Shown here: in pieces, positions 8,330 through 16,983 of the stretch | Numbering within the stretch: position 1 is the first letter of the stretch | Layout: each line of letters opens with the position of its first letter | Origin: CAYTTA01 sp964440655 | GTDB taxonomy: Bacteria > Bacteroidota > Rhodothermia > Balneolales > Balneolaceae | Assembly: GCA_964440655.1 (NCBI GenBank) | Contig: CAYTTA010000005.1 | Span: forward strand, 13,485-77,484 | DNA: 64,000 nt | Reading direction: 5' to 3' | Program-made: the position numbers and the translations under genes | Notes under the pieces: generated by a model | Database searches by the model: none | Seen by the model: the letters and a program-made list of their open reading frames with translations, nothing else | What the model was told of the DNA's origin: nothing

Positions 8330-9601
8330 ATGCATCCCAACATCTGGAAACCGTTCACGATTCTGAAGGGAGCCCGGGATCCTCTCCGGGTCCGGAGCGG
8401 TGAGGGGATCTGGCTCACCCTGGAGGATGGCCGCCGGATCATCGACTGCATTTCCAGCTGGTGGGTGAATCTGCACGGACACTCCCATCCGAGGATCGCC
8501 GAGGCGATCTACAGGCAGGCGCTGCAGCTGGAGCATGTCATCTTTGCCGAGTTCACCCACGAACCCGCCGAGCAGCTGGCGGAGCGGCTCACCGCAAAGT
8601 TGCCCGGATCGTTGAACCGGCTCTTTTTCTCCGACAACGGTTCGACCGCGGTGGAGGTGGCACTGAAGATGGCCTGGCAGTACTGGAAGAATCGTGGAGA
8701 GCAGCGAAGCCGATTTCTCGCCTTTGATGGTGCCTATCATGGCGATACGGTGGGGGCGATGTCGGCCGGAAGCCGTTCGATCTTCACCCGCGTCTTTCAG
8801 GAGCTCCTGTTCCAGGTCGATTTTCTTCCCTGGCCGGAGAGCTGGATCGGAGATACGACCACCGAGGAGCGGGAAGAGGAGATTATCCGGTTCCTGGAGG
8901 AGAAACTGGCGGAAGATCCCGCCCGGTATGCAGGTATCATCATTGAGCCGCTGGTGCAGGGAGCCGGGGGAATGAGGATGTGCCGGGAGGAGTTCCTTCA
9001 GAAATTGCAGCGGGTGGCCCGCCGTCACCGGACCCTCCTGATCTTTGACGAAGTGATGACCGGTTTCGGACGGACAGGAGAGTGGTTTGCCTGCAGGAGG
9101 GCGGGGGTCGAACCCGATCTGATCGCTCTCTCGAAAGGGATCACCGGAGGTTTTCTCCCGCTTTCGGTTACGGTGGCCAGTGAGGAGATCTACGAGGCGT
9201 TCGTTACGGAGGACCCGCTGGGCACTCTCTGGCACGGCCACAGCTATACGGCCAATCCGATCGGTTGTGCTGCGGCGCTGGCATCGCTCGATCTGCTCGA
9301 AGAGGAGGAGGCCTTCCGCCGCCTCGAACCGGTTCACCTTGAAGGTATTGCCGCGCTGAGTGAAGCGGGGTTGGCGGAGAAAACCCGGGTGAAGGGGACC
9401 ATCGCCGCCTTCAATATCGCGGGTAGTGACGAGGGATATCTGAGCGAGATGGGACCCCGCATCAAACAGAAATGTGTCGAGTACGGACTGCTGCTGCGCC
9501 CTCTAGGGGATGTGGTCTATCTGATGCCTCCCTACTGCATCGCTCCGGATGAGCTGCGGCAGGTCTACCAGACGTTGACCGGAATGCTCAGGGAGCTCTG
9601 A
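8330..9601 (+). CDS. bioA: Adenosylmethionine-8-amino-7-oxononanoate aminotransferase
   Basis: Class III PLP aminotransferase converting KAPA to DAPA with SAM as amino donor. 423 residues from the ATG at 8330; a longer frame starts inside bioD but lacks family similarity there. SSWWVNLHGHSHP, the Ser/Trp substrate loop typical of BioA, DEVMTGFGRTGEWFA, and IALSKGITGG with the PLP lysine are seen. It ends the biotin run on the + strand; bioB, the last enzyme, lies 2.6 kb on in the opposite orientation. Confidence 0.95.
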   Translation: MHPNIWKPFTILKGARDPLRVRSGEGIWLTLEDGRRIIDCISSWWVNLHGHSHPRIAEAIYRQALQLEHVIFAEFTHEPAEQLAERLTAKLPGSLNRLFFSDNGSTAVEVALKMAWQYWKNRGEQRSRFLAFDGAYHGDTVGAMSAGSRSIFTRVFQELLFQVDFLPWPESWIGDTTTEEREEEIIRFLEEKLAEDPARYAGIIIEPLVQGAGGMRMCREEFLQKLQRVARRHRTLLIFDEVMTGFGRTGEWFACRRAGVEPDLIALSKGITGGFLPLSVTVASEEIYEAFVTEDPLGTLWHGHSYTANPIGCAAALASLDLLEEEEAFRRLEPVHLEGIAALSEAGLAEKTRVKGTIAAFNIAGSDEGYLSEMGPRIKQKCVEYGLLLRPLGDVVYLMPPYCIAPDELRQVYQTLTGMLREL

Positions 9602-9641
9602 ATCTGCGGACCGGTCCGATCCTGGCAAGCGACAGACAGCC

Positions 9642-9701
9642 ACGTCCCGTTCAAAAAAACGACCTGTCCGCCAAAAAACGACCTGTCCGTCAAAAACTAC
9701 G
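9642..9701. repeat. 19-22 bp tandem units between bioA and the alpha/beta hydrolase
   Basis: Three adjacent units (9642-9663, 9664-9682, 9683-9701) share the pattern CTGTCCGYCAAAAAACGAC. A fainter related stretch continues to 9740 (CAAAAATCGACGGTCCGTTAAA). No gene is seen in the 163-bp spacer. Confidence 0.75.
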
Positions 9702-9764
9702 AGCCAGTAATCCTCGCCAGTAAAAATCTTACCAAAAATCGACGGTCCGTTAAATACCACTGCC

Positions 9765-10808
9765 ATGAAACAGCGCCTGCACTCCTTCATTTTCATCCTG
9801 ACCCTCCTGCTTGCCGCCGGGGGGCCCGCACTCCATCCCGCCAACGCGCAAGGGGTCCGGTTCCGGCAGCCCCTTGAATTTCCGTCACAACCGGAACCTC
9901 TGGGGATTGCCATGGAGAATTACGACTATCCCTGGCCGGTCCGTTTTCTGCCGATGAACCTGGAGGGGAAGGAGGTGAGGATGGCGTTTATGGATGTTCA
10001 TCCCGAGCGGCCCAACGGGAGGAGTGTCCTGCTCCTTCATGGAAAGAACTTCTTTGGCGCTTATTGGGAAGGGGTGATACGGGAACTCTCACGGCAGGGG
10101 TACCGCGTTATCGTTCCGGATCAGATCGGGTTCGGTAAATCCTCCAAACCCGACATCCACTACAGTTTTCATGAGATGAGCAGCCAGACCCTGCAGCTGC
10201 TCGATGCGCTCGGTGTGGAGAGTACTGCGGTTGTGGGCCACTCGATGGGTGGGATGCTGGCTACCCGTTTTGTGCTGATGTTTCCGGAACGGTCCTCTCA
10301 TCTGGTACTGGAAAATCCGATCGGCCTTGAAGATTACCGCATCACGCCGTGGGTTCCGCTGGAGACGATCTATCAGGGGGTTCTGGCCCAGACGGAGGAG
10401 GGGATCCGCAACTACCACAGGACCTACTACGTGGAGTGGAAGCCCGAATACGATGAGTATGTCCAGGTGCACTACCGCTGGACCCTGAGCGGGGAATATC
10501 CGCGGCTGGCACGGGTCTCGGCCCTCACCACCCGCATGATCTATGAACAGCCGGTGATCCATGAGCTGGAGCAGATCCGGGTTCCGGCGCTTCTGGTGAT
10601 CGGTCAGGAGGACCGGACCGCGATCGGACGAAACCGGGCGGCTCCTGAAGTTGCGTCGGCCATGGGGAACTATCCTGAGCTGGGGCGGGCTGCGGCTGCG
10701 AGGATTCCGGATGCCGAGCTCCTGGAACTGGAGAATGTGGGTCATATTCCCCATCTGGAAGCCTTTGGGCACTTTATGGATGCTCTGCTCCGGTTTTTGG
10801 GACGCTAG
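9765..10808 (+). CDS. Exported alpha/beta hydrolase
   Basis: A secreted or periplasmic serine hydrolase of 347 residues; substrate unknown. A signal peptide covers about residues 1-29, with a hydrophobic core and a likely cut after ANA. LLHGKNFFGAYW forms the oxyanion region, VGHSMGG holds Ser160, VIGQEDRTA supplies the acid near residue 283, and NVGHIPHLE the His near 331. The sequence resembles the haloalkane dehalogenase/epoxide hydrolase-like branch. It has no enzyme partner beside it; the next gene is another exported protein. Confidence 0.8.
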   Translation: MKQRLHSFIFILTLLLAAGGPALHPANAQGVRFRQPLEFPSQPEPLGIAMENYDYPWPVRFLPMNLEGKEVRMAFMDVHPERPNGRSVLLLHGKNFFGAYWEGVIRELSRQGYRVIVPDQIGFGKSSKPDIHYSFHEMSSQTLQLLDALGVESTAVVGHSMGGMLATRFVLMFPERSSHLVLENPIGLEDYRITPWVPLETIYQGVLAQTEEGIRNYHRTYYVEWKPEYDEYVQVHYRWTLSGEYPRLARVSALTTRMIYEQPVIHELEQIRVPALLVIGQEDRTAIGRNRAAPEVASAMGNYPELGRAAAARIPDAELLELENVGHIPHLEAFGHFMDALLRFLGR

Positions 10809-10889
10809 GTTTCTAAAAGTGGTTTTTAACCGTGCTTTCTCTATTATTGGCCTTATCCGAGAATTCAAATCAACCAATAAAAGAGGAAA

Positions 10890-12047
10890 ATGGGTAAGCT
10901 AACCACCACCTTTCTATCCCTGCTCGTTCTTGCCTGGTCCGTGACGGGTTGCGGCCAGACAGATACGAAACCAAGCAAGGAGATTATCTACGTCGGAACC
11001 TTCTCCGACGAAGGACTCTTTGTCCTCGAATTTGACCGGGAGTCAAGAACTTTTTCACAGATCCAGCAGATTAAGGACTTCTCCGGTCCCAACTTCCAGT
11101 GGATCCATCCCGAGGGACACGCTCTCTACTCCATCAGCAGCGATCCGGCCACAGACGATGAAGGAGATCGCAACGGTAGCGTCGCCGCCTACAGCATTGA
11201 CCGGGAGAGCGGAAGACTGACTTTCCTGAACGCGCAGTCTACCGAAGGGAGAGGCCCGGCTCACGTCAGCCTCGACCCGCAGGGCAAGTTTGCCTTTGTC
11301 TCCAACTATGGCGGCGGGAACCTCTCCGTTTATCCCATCCAGAGTGACGGCAGCCTCGGTGCGGCAGTCGATGTGGTGCAGCATGAGGGGAGCAGCATCA
11401 ATCCCCGGCGTCAGACCCGTCCCTATGTCCACTCCATCATCCCTTCACCGGACGGGCGGTTCATCTATGCGGTGGACCTGGGTACAGATTACGTGGCCAT
11501 CTATGAGGTGGACCGGGAGACCGGGAAACTGAGCCCTGCCGAACAGCCCTTCCTCGATCTGGAGCCCGGTTCCGGACCGCGTCACTTCACCTTCCATCCG
11601 AGTGGTGATTTTGCCTATACGGTCGATGAGCTCTCTTCTACCGTAACGGCCAACGCGGTGAACAAGCAGACCGGTGCGCTGGATCCTGTCCAGAGAATCA
11701 CCATGCTGCCGGAAGATTTTGACGGTACGAGCAGTGCCGCCGACATTCACATCTCCCCCGATGGAAAGTTTCTCTATGCATCCAACCGGGGACATGACTC
11801 ACTGGCCATCTACCGGATCGATCAGTCTACCGGCCGCCTGGAGCTGGTAGGGCATGAGCCGACCCGGGGCGGGCATCCACGCAACTTCGCGATCGACAAG
11901 TTCGGGGAGTTTGTCTTTGTGGCGAACCGGGACAACGACAATGTCGTGCTGTTCGAGCGCGATGCGGAGACCGGACTTCTCACCTATACAGGAGTAGAGG
12001 CGACGGTTCCCCGGGCGGTCTGCGTCACTCAGTACCTTATCTACTGA
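10890..12047 (+). CDS. Lactonase-family beta-propeller lipoprotein
   Basis: 385 residues. Signal with lipobox-like SVTGCGQ, then repeated blade motifs (AYSIDRESGRLTFL, IYEVDRETGKLSP, IYRIDQSTGRLEL, LFERDAETGLLTY) of the seven-bladed 6-phosphogluconolactonase-like family (PF10282). PHV/RPYVHSI and SGPRHFTFHPSG are family signatures. Many such proteins act on unknown lactones, and an exported lipid-anchored form is unlikely to be the pentose-phosphate enzyme. A TATTATTG at 10842 could be its -7 promoter element. A strong terminator lies downstream. Confidence 0.82.
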   Translation: MGKLTTTFLSLLVLAWSVTGCGQTDTKPSKEIIYVGTFSDEGLFVLEFDRESRTFSQIQQIKDFSGPNFQWIHPEGHALYSISSDPATDDEGDRNGSVAAYSIDRESGRLTFLNAQSTEGRGPAHVSLDPQGKFAFVSNYGGGNLSVYPIQSDGSLGAAVDVVQHEGSSINPRRQTRPYVHSIIPSPDGRFIYAVDLGTDYVAIYEVDRETGKLSPAEQPFLDLEPGSGPRHFTFHPSGDFAYTVDELSSTVTANAVNKQTGALDPVQRITMLPEDFDGTSSAADIHISPDGKFLYASNRGHDSLAIYRIDQSTGRLELVGHEPTRGGHPRNFAIDKFGEFVFVANRDNDNVVLFERDAETGLLTYTGVEATVPRAVCVTQYLIY

Positions 12048-12175
12048 TTGAAACAACGGGACTCCGCAGATTCGTAGAAGATCTGCTTCAGACAGCGGTG
12101 TTCATTCTGAAGCGGGTTCCGATGAATCACAAGCGGGGAATCAGAGAGCGGGACTCCGCAGTTGAAGAACCCTGT

Positions 12176-12214
12176 AAAGGGCGGGTGTCTGTAATGGATG
12201 TCCGCCCTTTTTTT
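12176..12214 (+). terminator. Rho-independent terminator after the lactonase gene
   Basis: Perfect 9-bp stem AAAGGGCGG (12176-12184) with CCGCCCTTT (12202-12210), a 17-nt loop, and a T run to 12214. The T run is on the + strand, so it serves the lactonase transcript; the last bases overlap the bioB stop codon on the other strand. Confidence 0.85.
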
Positions 12215-13199
12215 ATGCAGGCAGGTGCTCTTTTTTGGCCTTACTGAAGGCTTCCATCGGCGTCAGCCCCAGCAGCTCGAACATCCTTCGGTCTTCATCG
12301 ATCTCATTGTTGCAGGTGGTGAGCAGCTTCTCTCCCGTAAAAATCGAGTTGGCACCGGCCATGAAACAGAGGGTCTGCTCCTGGATGCTCATGTTCACGC
12401 GGCCTGCCGAGAGGCGCACGATGGAGTCGGGCATCACAATTCGTGCTGTGGCGATCATCCTGGCCATTTCGTTCCAGGGAACCGGCGGCTGATTTTCCAT
12501 GGGAGTTCCCGGCACGGCGATCAGTGCGTTGACAGGTACCGATTCCGGATGCTGTGGAAAGGTGGCCAGTGTGTGGAGCAGTTCAATCCGGTCCTGGTCG
12601 GTTTCACCCATTCCGATAATCCCGCCGCAGCAGACGGAGATGTTGTGATTGCGGACGGTCTGCAGGGTGTCCAGCCGCTCCTCATAACTTCTCGTGGTGA
12701 TGATCCGGTTGTAGAACTCCTCGCTGCTGTCCAGATTGTGGTTGTATGCATAGAGACCGGCTTCCTTGAGCCGGGCGGCCTGCTCGTCGGTGAGCATTCC
12801 AAGCGTACAGCAGACCTCCATACCCATATCGGAGATCTGGCGGACCACGTCGGTGACTCGGTCAAAGTCCTTGTTGTTGCGGGCATTTCTCCATGCAGCA
12901 CCCATGCAGAAGCGGGTGCTTCCAGCCTCCTTGGCCCGGGTGGCTGCCGCCAGGATGGTGTCGCTGTCGAGCATCTTCTCGGCATCCACCGAGGTCTGGT
13001 ATCTGGCCGACTGGGGGCAATAGGCGCAATCCTCGGGACATCCTCCGGTCTTGATGGAAAGCAGGGTGCAGACCTGAACTTCACCGGGGTTGTGGTGCTC
13101 CCGGTGAACCGTGGCGGCCCGGTAGATCAGTTCAAGCAGGGGGGTGTTGTAAATCTCTTCAATTTCCTGACGAGTCCAGTCTGTTCGAATTTCAGCCAT
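12213..13199 (-). CDS. bioB: Biotin synthase
   Basis: Radical SAM enzyme inserting sulfur into dethiobiotin, the last step of biotin synthesis. 328 residues. The cluster motif CPEDCAYCPQSARY (CxxxCxxC) is complete; TRFCMGAAWRN, YNHNLDSS and SAGRVNMS, which contribute to the second Fe-S cluster, are also present. It is transcribed towards the lactonase gene, away from the rest of the bio set, and diverges from the response regulator across 278 bp that hold a possible BirA-like site (13327-13358). Confidence 0.97.
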   Translation of the reverse strand: MAEIRTDWTRQEIEEIYNTPLLELIYRAATVHREHHNPGEVQVCTLLSIKTGGCPEDCAYCPQSARYQTSVDAEKMLDSDTILAAATRAKEAGSTRFCMGAAWRNARNNKDFDRVTDVVRQISDMGMEVCCTLGMLTDEQAARLKEAGLYAYNHNLDSSEEFYNRIITTRSYEERLDTLQTVRNHNISVCCGGIIGMGETDQDRIELLHTLATFPQHPESVPVNALIAVPGTPMENQPPVPWNEMARMIATARIVMPDSIVRLSAGRVNMSIQEQTLCFMAGANSIFTGEKLLTTCNNEIDEDRRMFELLGLTPMEAFSKAKKEHLPA

Positions 13200-13477
13200 G
13201 ATATCTGTAAATGCGGATGATGATTGGAATCTGCCTGAAAAGGTAGTGAAAAATTGAGACCGGATTCAGCCATCTTTCCCTCCTCCGAACCGGCTGGAGA
13301 AATTGCATTAAGAAGGCGTATCCGCTACATTAACCAATGTGAACCGTTTGGTTTTCTCCTTTCTGCAGGAAGAGGTTCCGGAAATCGTCGGGCTTTTGCA
13401 CAACAGTAACGATCACCACGGAGATCCGCTTTCCCTGCCTTGCACAACAGGACAGACAACATGCTGACTACCCATTT

Positions 13478-14236
13478 ATGAGTGATACCGTGCGTGATGA
13501 AACCGTGGATCAGAAGAGAATTCTGCTTGTGGATGACGATCCGGCTCTTTCCACGCTCGTCAGTGCGATCCTGGAGCATGACGGCAAGAAGGTGGATGTC
13601 GCTGATACGGCAGCCCGCGGGTCGAAGCTGGCGCTGGAAAACTACTACGATCTGATTATTCTCGATCTGGGACTTCCCGACGGAAATGGTTATGACATCT
13701 GCTCTTCGCTGCGACAGCAGGACATCATCACCCCCGTTCTTATCCTTACCGGAGAGCATGATTCCGAAGTCATGGTCTCCTGTCTCAAATCGGGAGCAGA
13801 CGACTATCTCACCAAGCCCTTCGACGGGGAGGAACTGTTGGCCCGCATCGAGGCGATCACCCGCCGCTCCAATCTGCGCCAGGAGGAGAGAACACTTCGA
13901 TGCGGGACCATGAGGGTCGATCTGATAGACCGGAAGATGTATTACGGAGAAAATGAAGTGCCGCTGACCAACAACGAGTTCAGCCTGCTGGTCTATCTGA
14001 TGAAGAATCAGAACCGGATCATTTCCCAGGATGAGCTGGCCAAGAAGGTGTGGGGGATCACGTTCGATACGCAGACCAACTACATCAACGTCTACATCAG
14101 CTATCTCAGGAAGAAGATCCGGCGCAACACCACCGATCTCTACATTGAGACGGTGCGCCGGAAGGGTTTTGTGTTTCGCTGCCCGCCGATTCCCTCGGTG
14201 GAAGGGTTTGATGAGGAAGAGCAGGCGGAAGGGTAG
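13478..14236 (+). CDS. OmpR/PhoB-type response regulator
   Basis: Two-domain transcription factor of 252 residues. The receiver domain (about 13-125) has ILLVDDDPAL with the acidic pocket, IILDLGLPDG with the phospho-acceptor Asp63, and LTKPFDG with Lys113. The winged-helix domain (about 145-240) ends in YIETVRRKGFVF. An N-terminal tail of 12 polar residues precedes the receiver. No histidine kinase lies beside it in the window, so its input and targets are unknown. Confidence 0.92.
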   Translation: MSDTVRDETVDQKRILLVDDDPALSTLVSAILEHDGKKVDVADTAARGSKLALENYYDLIILDLGLPDGNGYDICSSLRQQDIITPVLILTGEHDSEVMVSCLKSGADDYLTKPFDGEELLARIEAITRRSNLRQEERTLRCGTMRVDLIDRKMYYGENEVPLTNNEFSLLVYLMKNQNRIISQDELAKKVWGITFDTQTNYINVYISYLRKKIRRNTTDLYIETVRRKGFVFRCPPIPSVEGFDEEEQAEG

Positions 14237-14405
14237 CGTACAGAGCGGTCGGGATCCTGGAAATCGCCCGTCGGCATGGGTAAGTCGTTCCCGCATGCAG
14301 CGGGGGGCATAAGTCGCCCCGGGGGGGGCAGCATTCAACCGGAGGCACCAGTCAATGGGGGAGCAGTGACCGGGGGCAGCCATCGACTGCCGGCGGGAAA
14401 CGCCA

Positions 14406-15377
14406 TCAGTCCATGGACATCGGATTGTTCTGGGCGATGTCCTGGTACATCTTGAACTCTTCGGGCGTGGTGTCGGAGATCAGGTAGTTCAGCGGATCGA
14501 CCGCCTTGTTGGCCAGCCGGACCTCATAGTGCAGGTGAGGGCCCTGTGTCAGGCCGGTATTTCCTGAATATCCGATCAGCTGACCCCGTTCTACGGTCAC
14601 CCCCGGCCGGATCCCCTCCCCGATACGTGAAAGGTGGGCATATCTTGTCTCGTACCCTCCTCCGTGATCGATACTGATCATCAATCCGTAGGAGCCGCGG
14701 CGACCCGCCGTCCGGACCGTTCCCTCGCCGGTGGCATAGACAGGTGTGCCGGACTCCGCCCGGAAATCGATCCCCTCATGCATTCTCTGATAGCGCAGGA
14801 CCGGGTGCATTCGCATTCCGAACCCGCTGAGAACAATACCGTTTACCGGTTTGATGGCAGGCAGGTGCCTGAGAAGCTCCTGGTTTTCATTGTAATAGCG
14901 TTTGATCTCGTCGAAAGAGAGCTTCTGGATCCTGATTCTCCGCTCCAGATTGTCGAGACGTTCGGCCGTCCAGCGAAGGATTTCGGAGGCCTCCTCGCTG
15001 TAGAGGTCAAAGCGGGAGTAGGGATCGCTACCCCCGGTACCCGCCATCCGTTCATCGGCGGATATGGGGTTCAGCCCGAGAACCGAGCGGTACATCTCAT
15101 TGTCGGTCTCGATAATCTCCTCCATCTGCGACTCGAGCTTCACGATCGATTCCCGCACCTGGACCATCTGCCGGATCAGTGTCTCATTTTCCGCTTTCAG
15201 GGCAAGTTCGGCGGGAGTTCCGATGTAGGTGGAGAGAAGGGTCAGGCCGATGCCGGCCAGTACCAGGCCGTTAAGGATCCACAGACAGGCGGTGTAGACG
15301 ACCTCTTCCATGCGGTTCTGCTTGGCTGGAACGAACTCGCATTTCTCGGGATCGTAGAAATAGGGCGTATCTGGCAT
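14406..15377 (-). CDS. Membrane-anchored M23 (LytM) peptidase
   Basis: Probable peptidoglycan hydrolase, or activator of one, in the periplasm. 323 residues: a short cytoplasmic start, one membrane segment about 27-49, a coiled coil about 55-90, and a C-terminal LytM domain with HEGIDF (first zinc ligands) and GPHLHYEV (HxH), so the zinc site is complete. It follows hprK by 79 bp on the same strand and is probably co-transcribed. MepM/NlpD-like proteins share this architecture. Confidence 0.9.
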   Translation of the reverse strand: MPDTPYFYDPEKCEFVPAKQNRMEEVVYTACLWILNGLVLAGIGLTLLSTYIGTPAELALKAENETLIRQMVQVRESIVKLESQMEEIIETDNEMYRSVLGLNPISADERMAGTGGSDPYSRFDLYSEEASEILRWTAERLDNLERRIRIQKLSFDEIKRYYNENQELLRHLPAIKPVNGIVLSGFGMRMHPVLRYQRMHEGIDFRAESGTPVYATGEGTVRTAGRRGSYGLMISIDHGGGYETRYAHLSRIGEGIRPGVTVERGQLIGYSGNTGLTQGPHLHYEVRLANKAVDPLNYLISDTTPEEFKMYQDIAQNNPMSMD

Positions 15378-15456
15378 TGGAATGTCGTATTTCCTGGTCG
15401 CTCGAATGTATAAACAAATGCAGCACTATGAAAGAGTAACTTCTTCCGCTTTTGTT

Positions 15457-16485
15457 TCATTCAAAGTCACCTTCGAAATACTCTATGGCACGCCGGGGCA
15501 TGTCGGATCGGCTCTTCTTGTTGGCGATATGTGTACGGATCTTTTCCTGGAACGCCATGGCGGCATCGTAGCCATAGTGTTCCAGCAGATAGTTCATGGC
15601 GATCACCTCCGCGATGACGGTGATGTTCTTGCCGGGAGTGATGGGAAGGTGGATAAGGGGAATCTCCGTATTGAGAATGGAGACCGAGTCGTGATCCAGG
15701 CCGGTGCGCTCCACCTTGCGGCTCTCTTCCCAGAGGGAGAGCTCAAGCACCACTTCCAGCCGTTTCTGATAGCGGATGGAGCGGATCCCGAACATCGACA
15801 TTACATCGATGATCCCGAGTCCCCGGATCTCCATAAAGTGCTTGTTCACTTCGGTGGGGGAGGCCATCAGCACACTGCTCTTCTTGGAAAGCATCACCAC
15901 ATCGTCCGATACAAGCCGGTGACCACGCTCCAGCAGGTCCAGGGCGACCTCGCTTTTGCCGATTCCTGATTTTCCCGCAATCAGGATTCCGATTCCGTAG
16001 ACATCGACCATCGTTCCGTGAACCATGGTCTGCATGGCAAACTGATCCTCCAGGAAATCCCGCAGTTGAAACATGAACTGGGTCGTCTCGATATCGGTCC
16101 GGAACAGAGGGATTCCCGCACGGGAGACCATCTCAAGCAGGGGTTCGGGCAGCTGGTTTCCGTTGGTCAGAAAGATGACGGGAAGGTCGAACTCGAGAAT
16201 GTTCGCCATCGCCTTACGGCGTTCCTGGTCCGGCAGGTGGTCCAGATATTTCGCTTCGGTATTGCCGATAATCTGGATCCGCTGCCATGTGAAGAGATCC
16301 TTGTAGCCGGCCAGAGCAAGACCGGGACGGTGAAGATCGGTATCGGTGATGAATTTCTTTTCGCACTCCGACTCTCCTGCACACGCTTCCAGCTCGATCC
16401 GGAGATTCGTGCGGAGCTGTTCGATCAGAAAGCCGACACTGATCTTCTCTTTGCGGGGGATGGGGGCGTGCTGGCTGAACGGCAT
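15457..16485 (-). CDS. hprK: HPr kinase/phosphorylase
   Basis: 342 residues. Known family role: phosphorylation of a Ser in HPr or a related protein. The N-terminal domain (1-140) precedes VHGTMVDVYG, with a catalytic His, the Walker A GKSGIGKSE (about 171-179), SDDVV, and the family signature EIRGLGIIDV near 225. In Gram-negatives without a full sugar PTS, HprK is thought to act on regulatory HPr-like proteins; no ptsH is seen here. It is downstream of hpf and upstream of the M23 gene on the same strand. Confidence 0.95.
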   Translation of the reverse strand: MPFSQHAPIPRKEKISVGFLIEQLRTNLRIELEACAGESECEKKFITDTDLHRPGLALAGYKDLFTWQRIQIIGNTEAKYLDHLPDQERRKAMANILEFDLPVIFLTNGNQLPEPLLEMVSRAGIPLFRTDIETTQFMFQLRDFLEDQFAMQTMVHGTMVDVYGIGILIAGKSGIGKSEVALDLLERGHRLVSDDVVMLSKKSSVLMASPTEVNKHFMEIRGLGIIDVMSMFGIRSIRYQKRLEVVLELSLWEESRKVERTGLDHDSVSILNTEIPLIHLPITPGKNITVIAEVIAMNYLLEHYGYDAAMAFQEKIRTHIANKKSRSDMPRRAIEYFEGDFE

Positions 16486-16577
16486 GTCCGGTCCTGGCTT
16501 TTCGGATTGGCTGGTGAGGATGGATCGCGTTGGTGGATCGCGGAGTGGATGGCGGTGACAAGTGGCGGAGTGGTGGC

Positions 16578-16609
16578 GGGTCGGCCGGCCTGCAATAACC
16601 GGCCGACCC
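16578..16609 (-). other. Strong hairpin between hpf and hprK
   Basis: GGGTCGGCCGG (16578-16588) pairs perfectly with CCGGCCGACCC (16599-16609), an 11-bp GC-rich stem with a 10-nt loop. It begins 7 nt after the hpf stop. There is no T run on either strand, so it is not a standard terminator; it may protect the hpf mRNA 3' end or set the ratio of hpf to hprK. Confidence 0.75.
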
Positions 16610-16615
16610 CGTTCT

Positions 16616-16915
16616 TCAAGAGTGTTCGAAGTGTTTTGTCTTGTACTTCTTGATCTGGCGGATCATGGTGTCGATCACCCTGTTGATCGCCAGTTCCCAG
16701 GTCGCTGCCTCTTCGGATGCATGCAGAAGCTGCTTGGGCACCCGGACCTTGAGTTCTGCACGGCACGGATTGTCGGGATGGTTCGCCGGCTCCAGGATGA
16801 TGTCGCAGGAGATGATCCGGTCGAAGAATTGCTGGAGTTTCGGGAGCTCGTTGAGACTGTACTGTTCGAGATCCCTGCCTGTTTCGATGTGACGAGCCGT
16901 GAATGTTGTGTTCAT
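16616..16915 (-). CDS. hpf: Ribosome hibernation-promoting factor (HPF/YfiA family)
   Basis: 99 residues, the short form without the C-terminal dimerisation domain. MNTTFTARHIETGRDLEQY opens the beta-alpha-beta-beta-beta-alpha fold, AELKVRVPKQLLHA forms the central strands, and the last helix ends in IRQIKKYKTKH, the basic surface that contacts 16S rRNA. It binds the 30S decoding site of idle ribosomes. It lies between a Xer recombinase and hprK, a neighbourhood common in this phylum. Confidence 0.92.
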   Translation of the reverse strand: MNTTFTARHIETGRDLEQYSLNELPKLQQFFDRIISCDIILEPANHPDNPCRAELKVRVPKQLLHASEEAATWELAINRVIDTMIRQIKKYKTKHFEHS

Positions 16916-16983
16916 ATGGGCACCTTTGATGATTCGTTGCTCGGTTATGGATTGTGATTGGGAGTCCGGATGAATCTGAACTC

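Noticed and set aside
12198..13220. 340-codon ORF antisense to bioB
   Set aside because: Fully overlaps a clear radical SAM gene, has no family motif, and its composition is that of a shadow frame.
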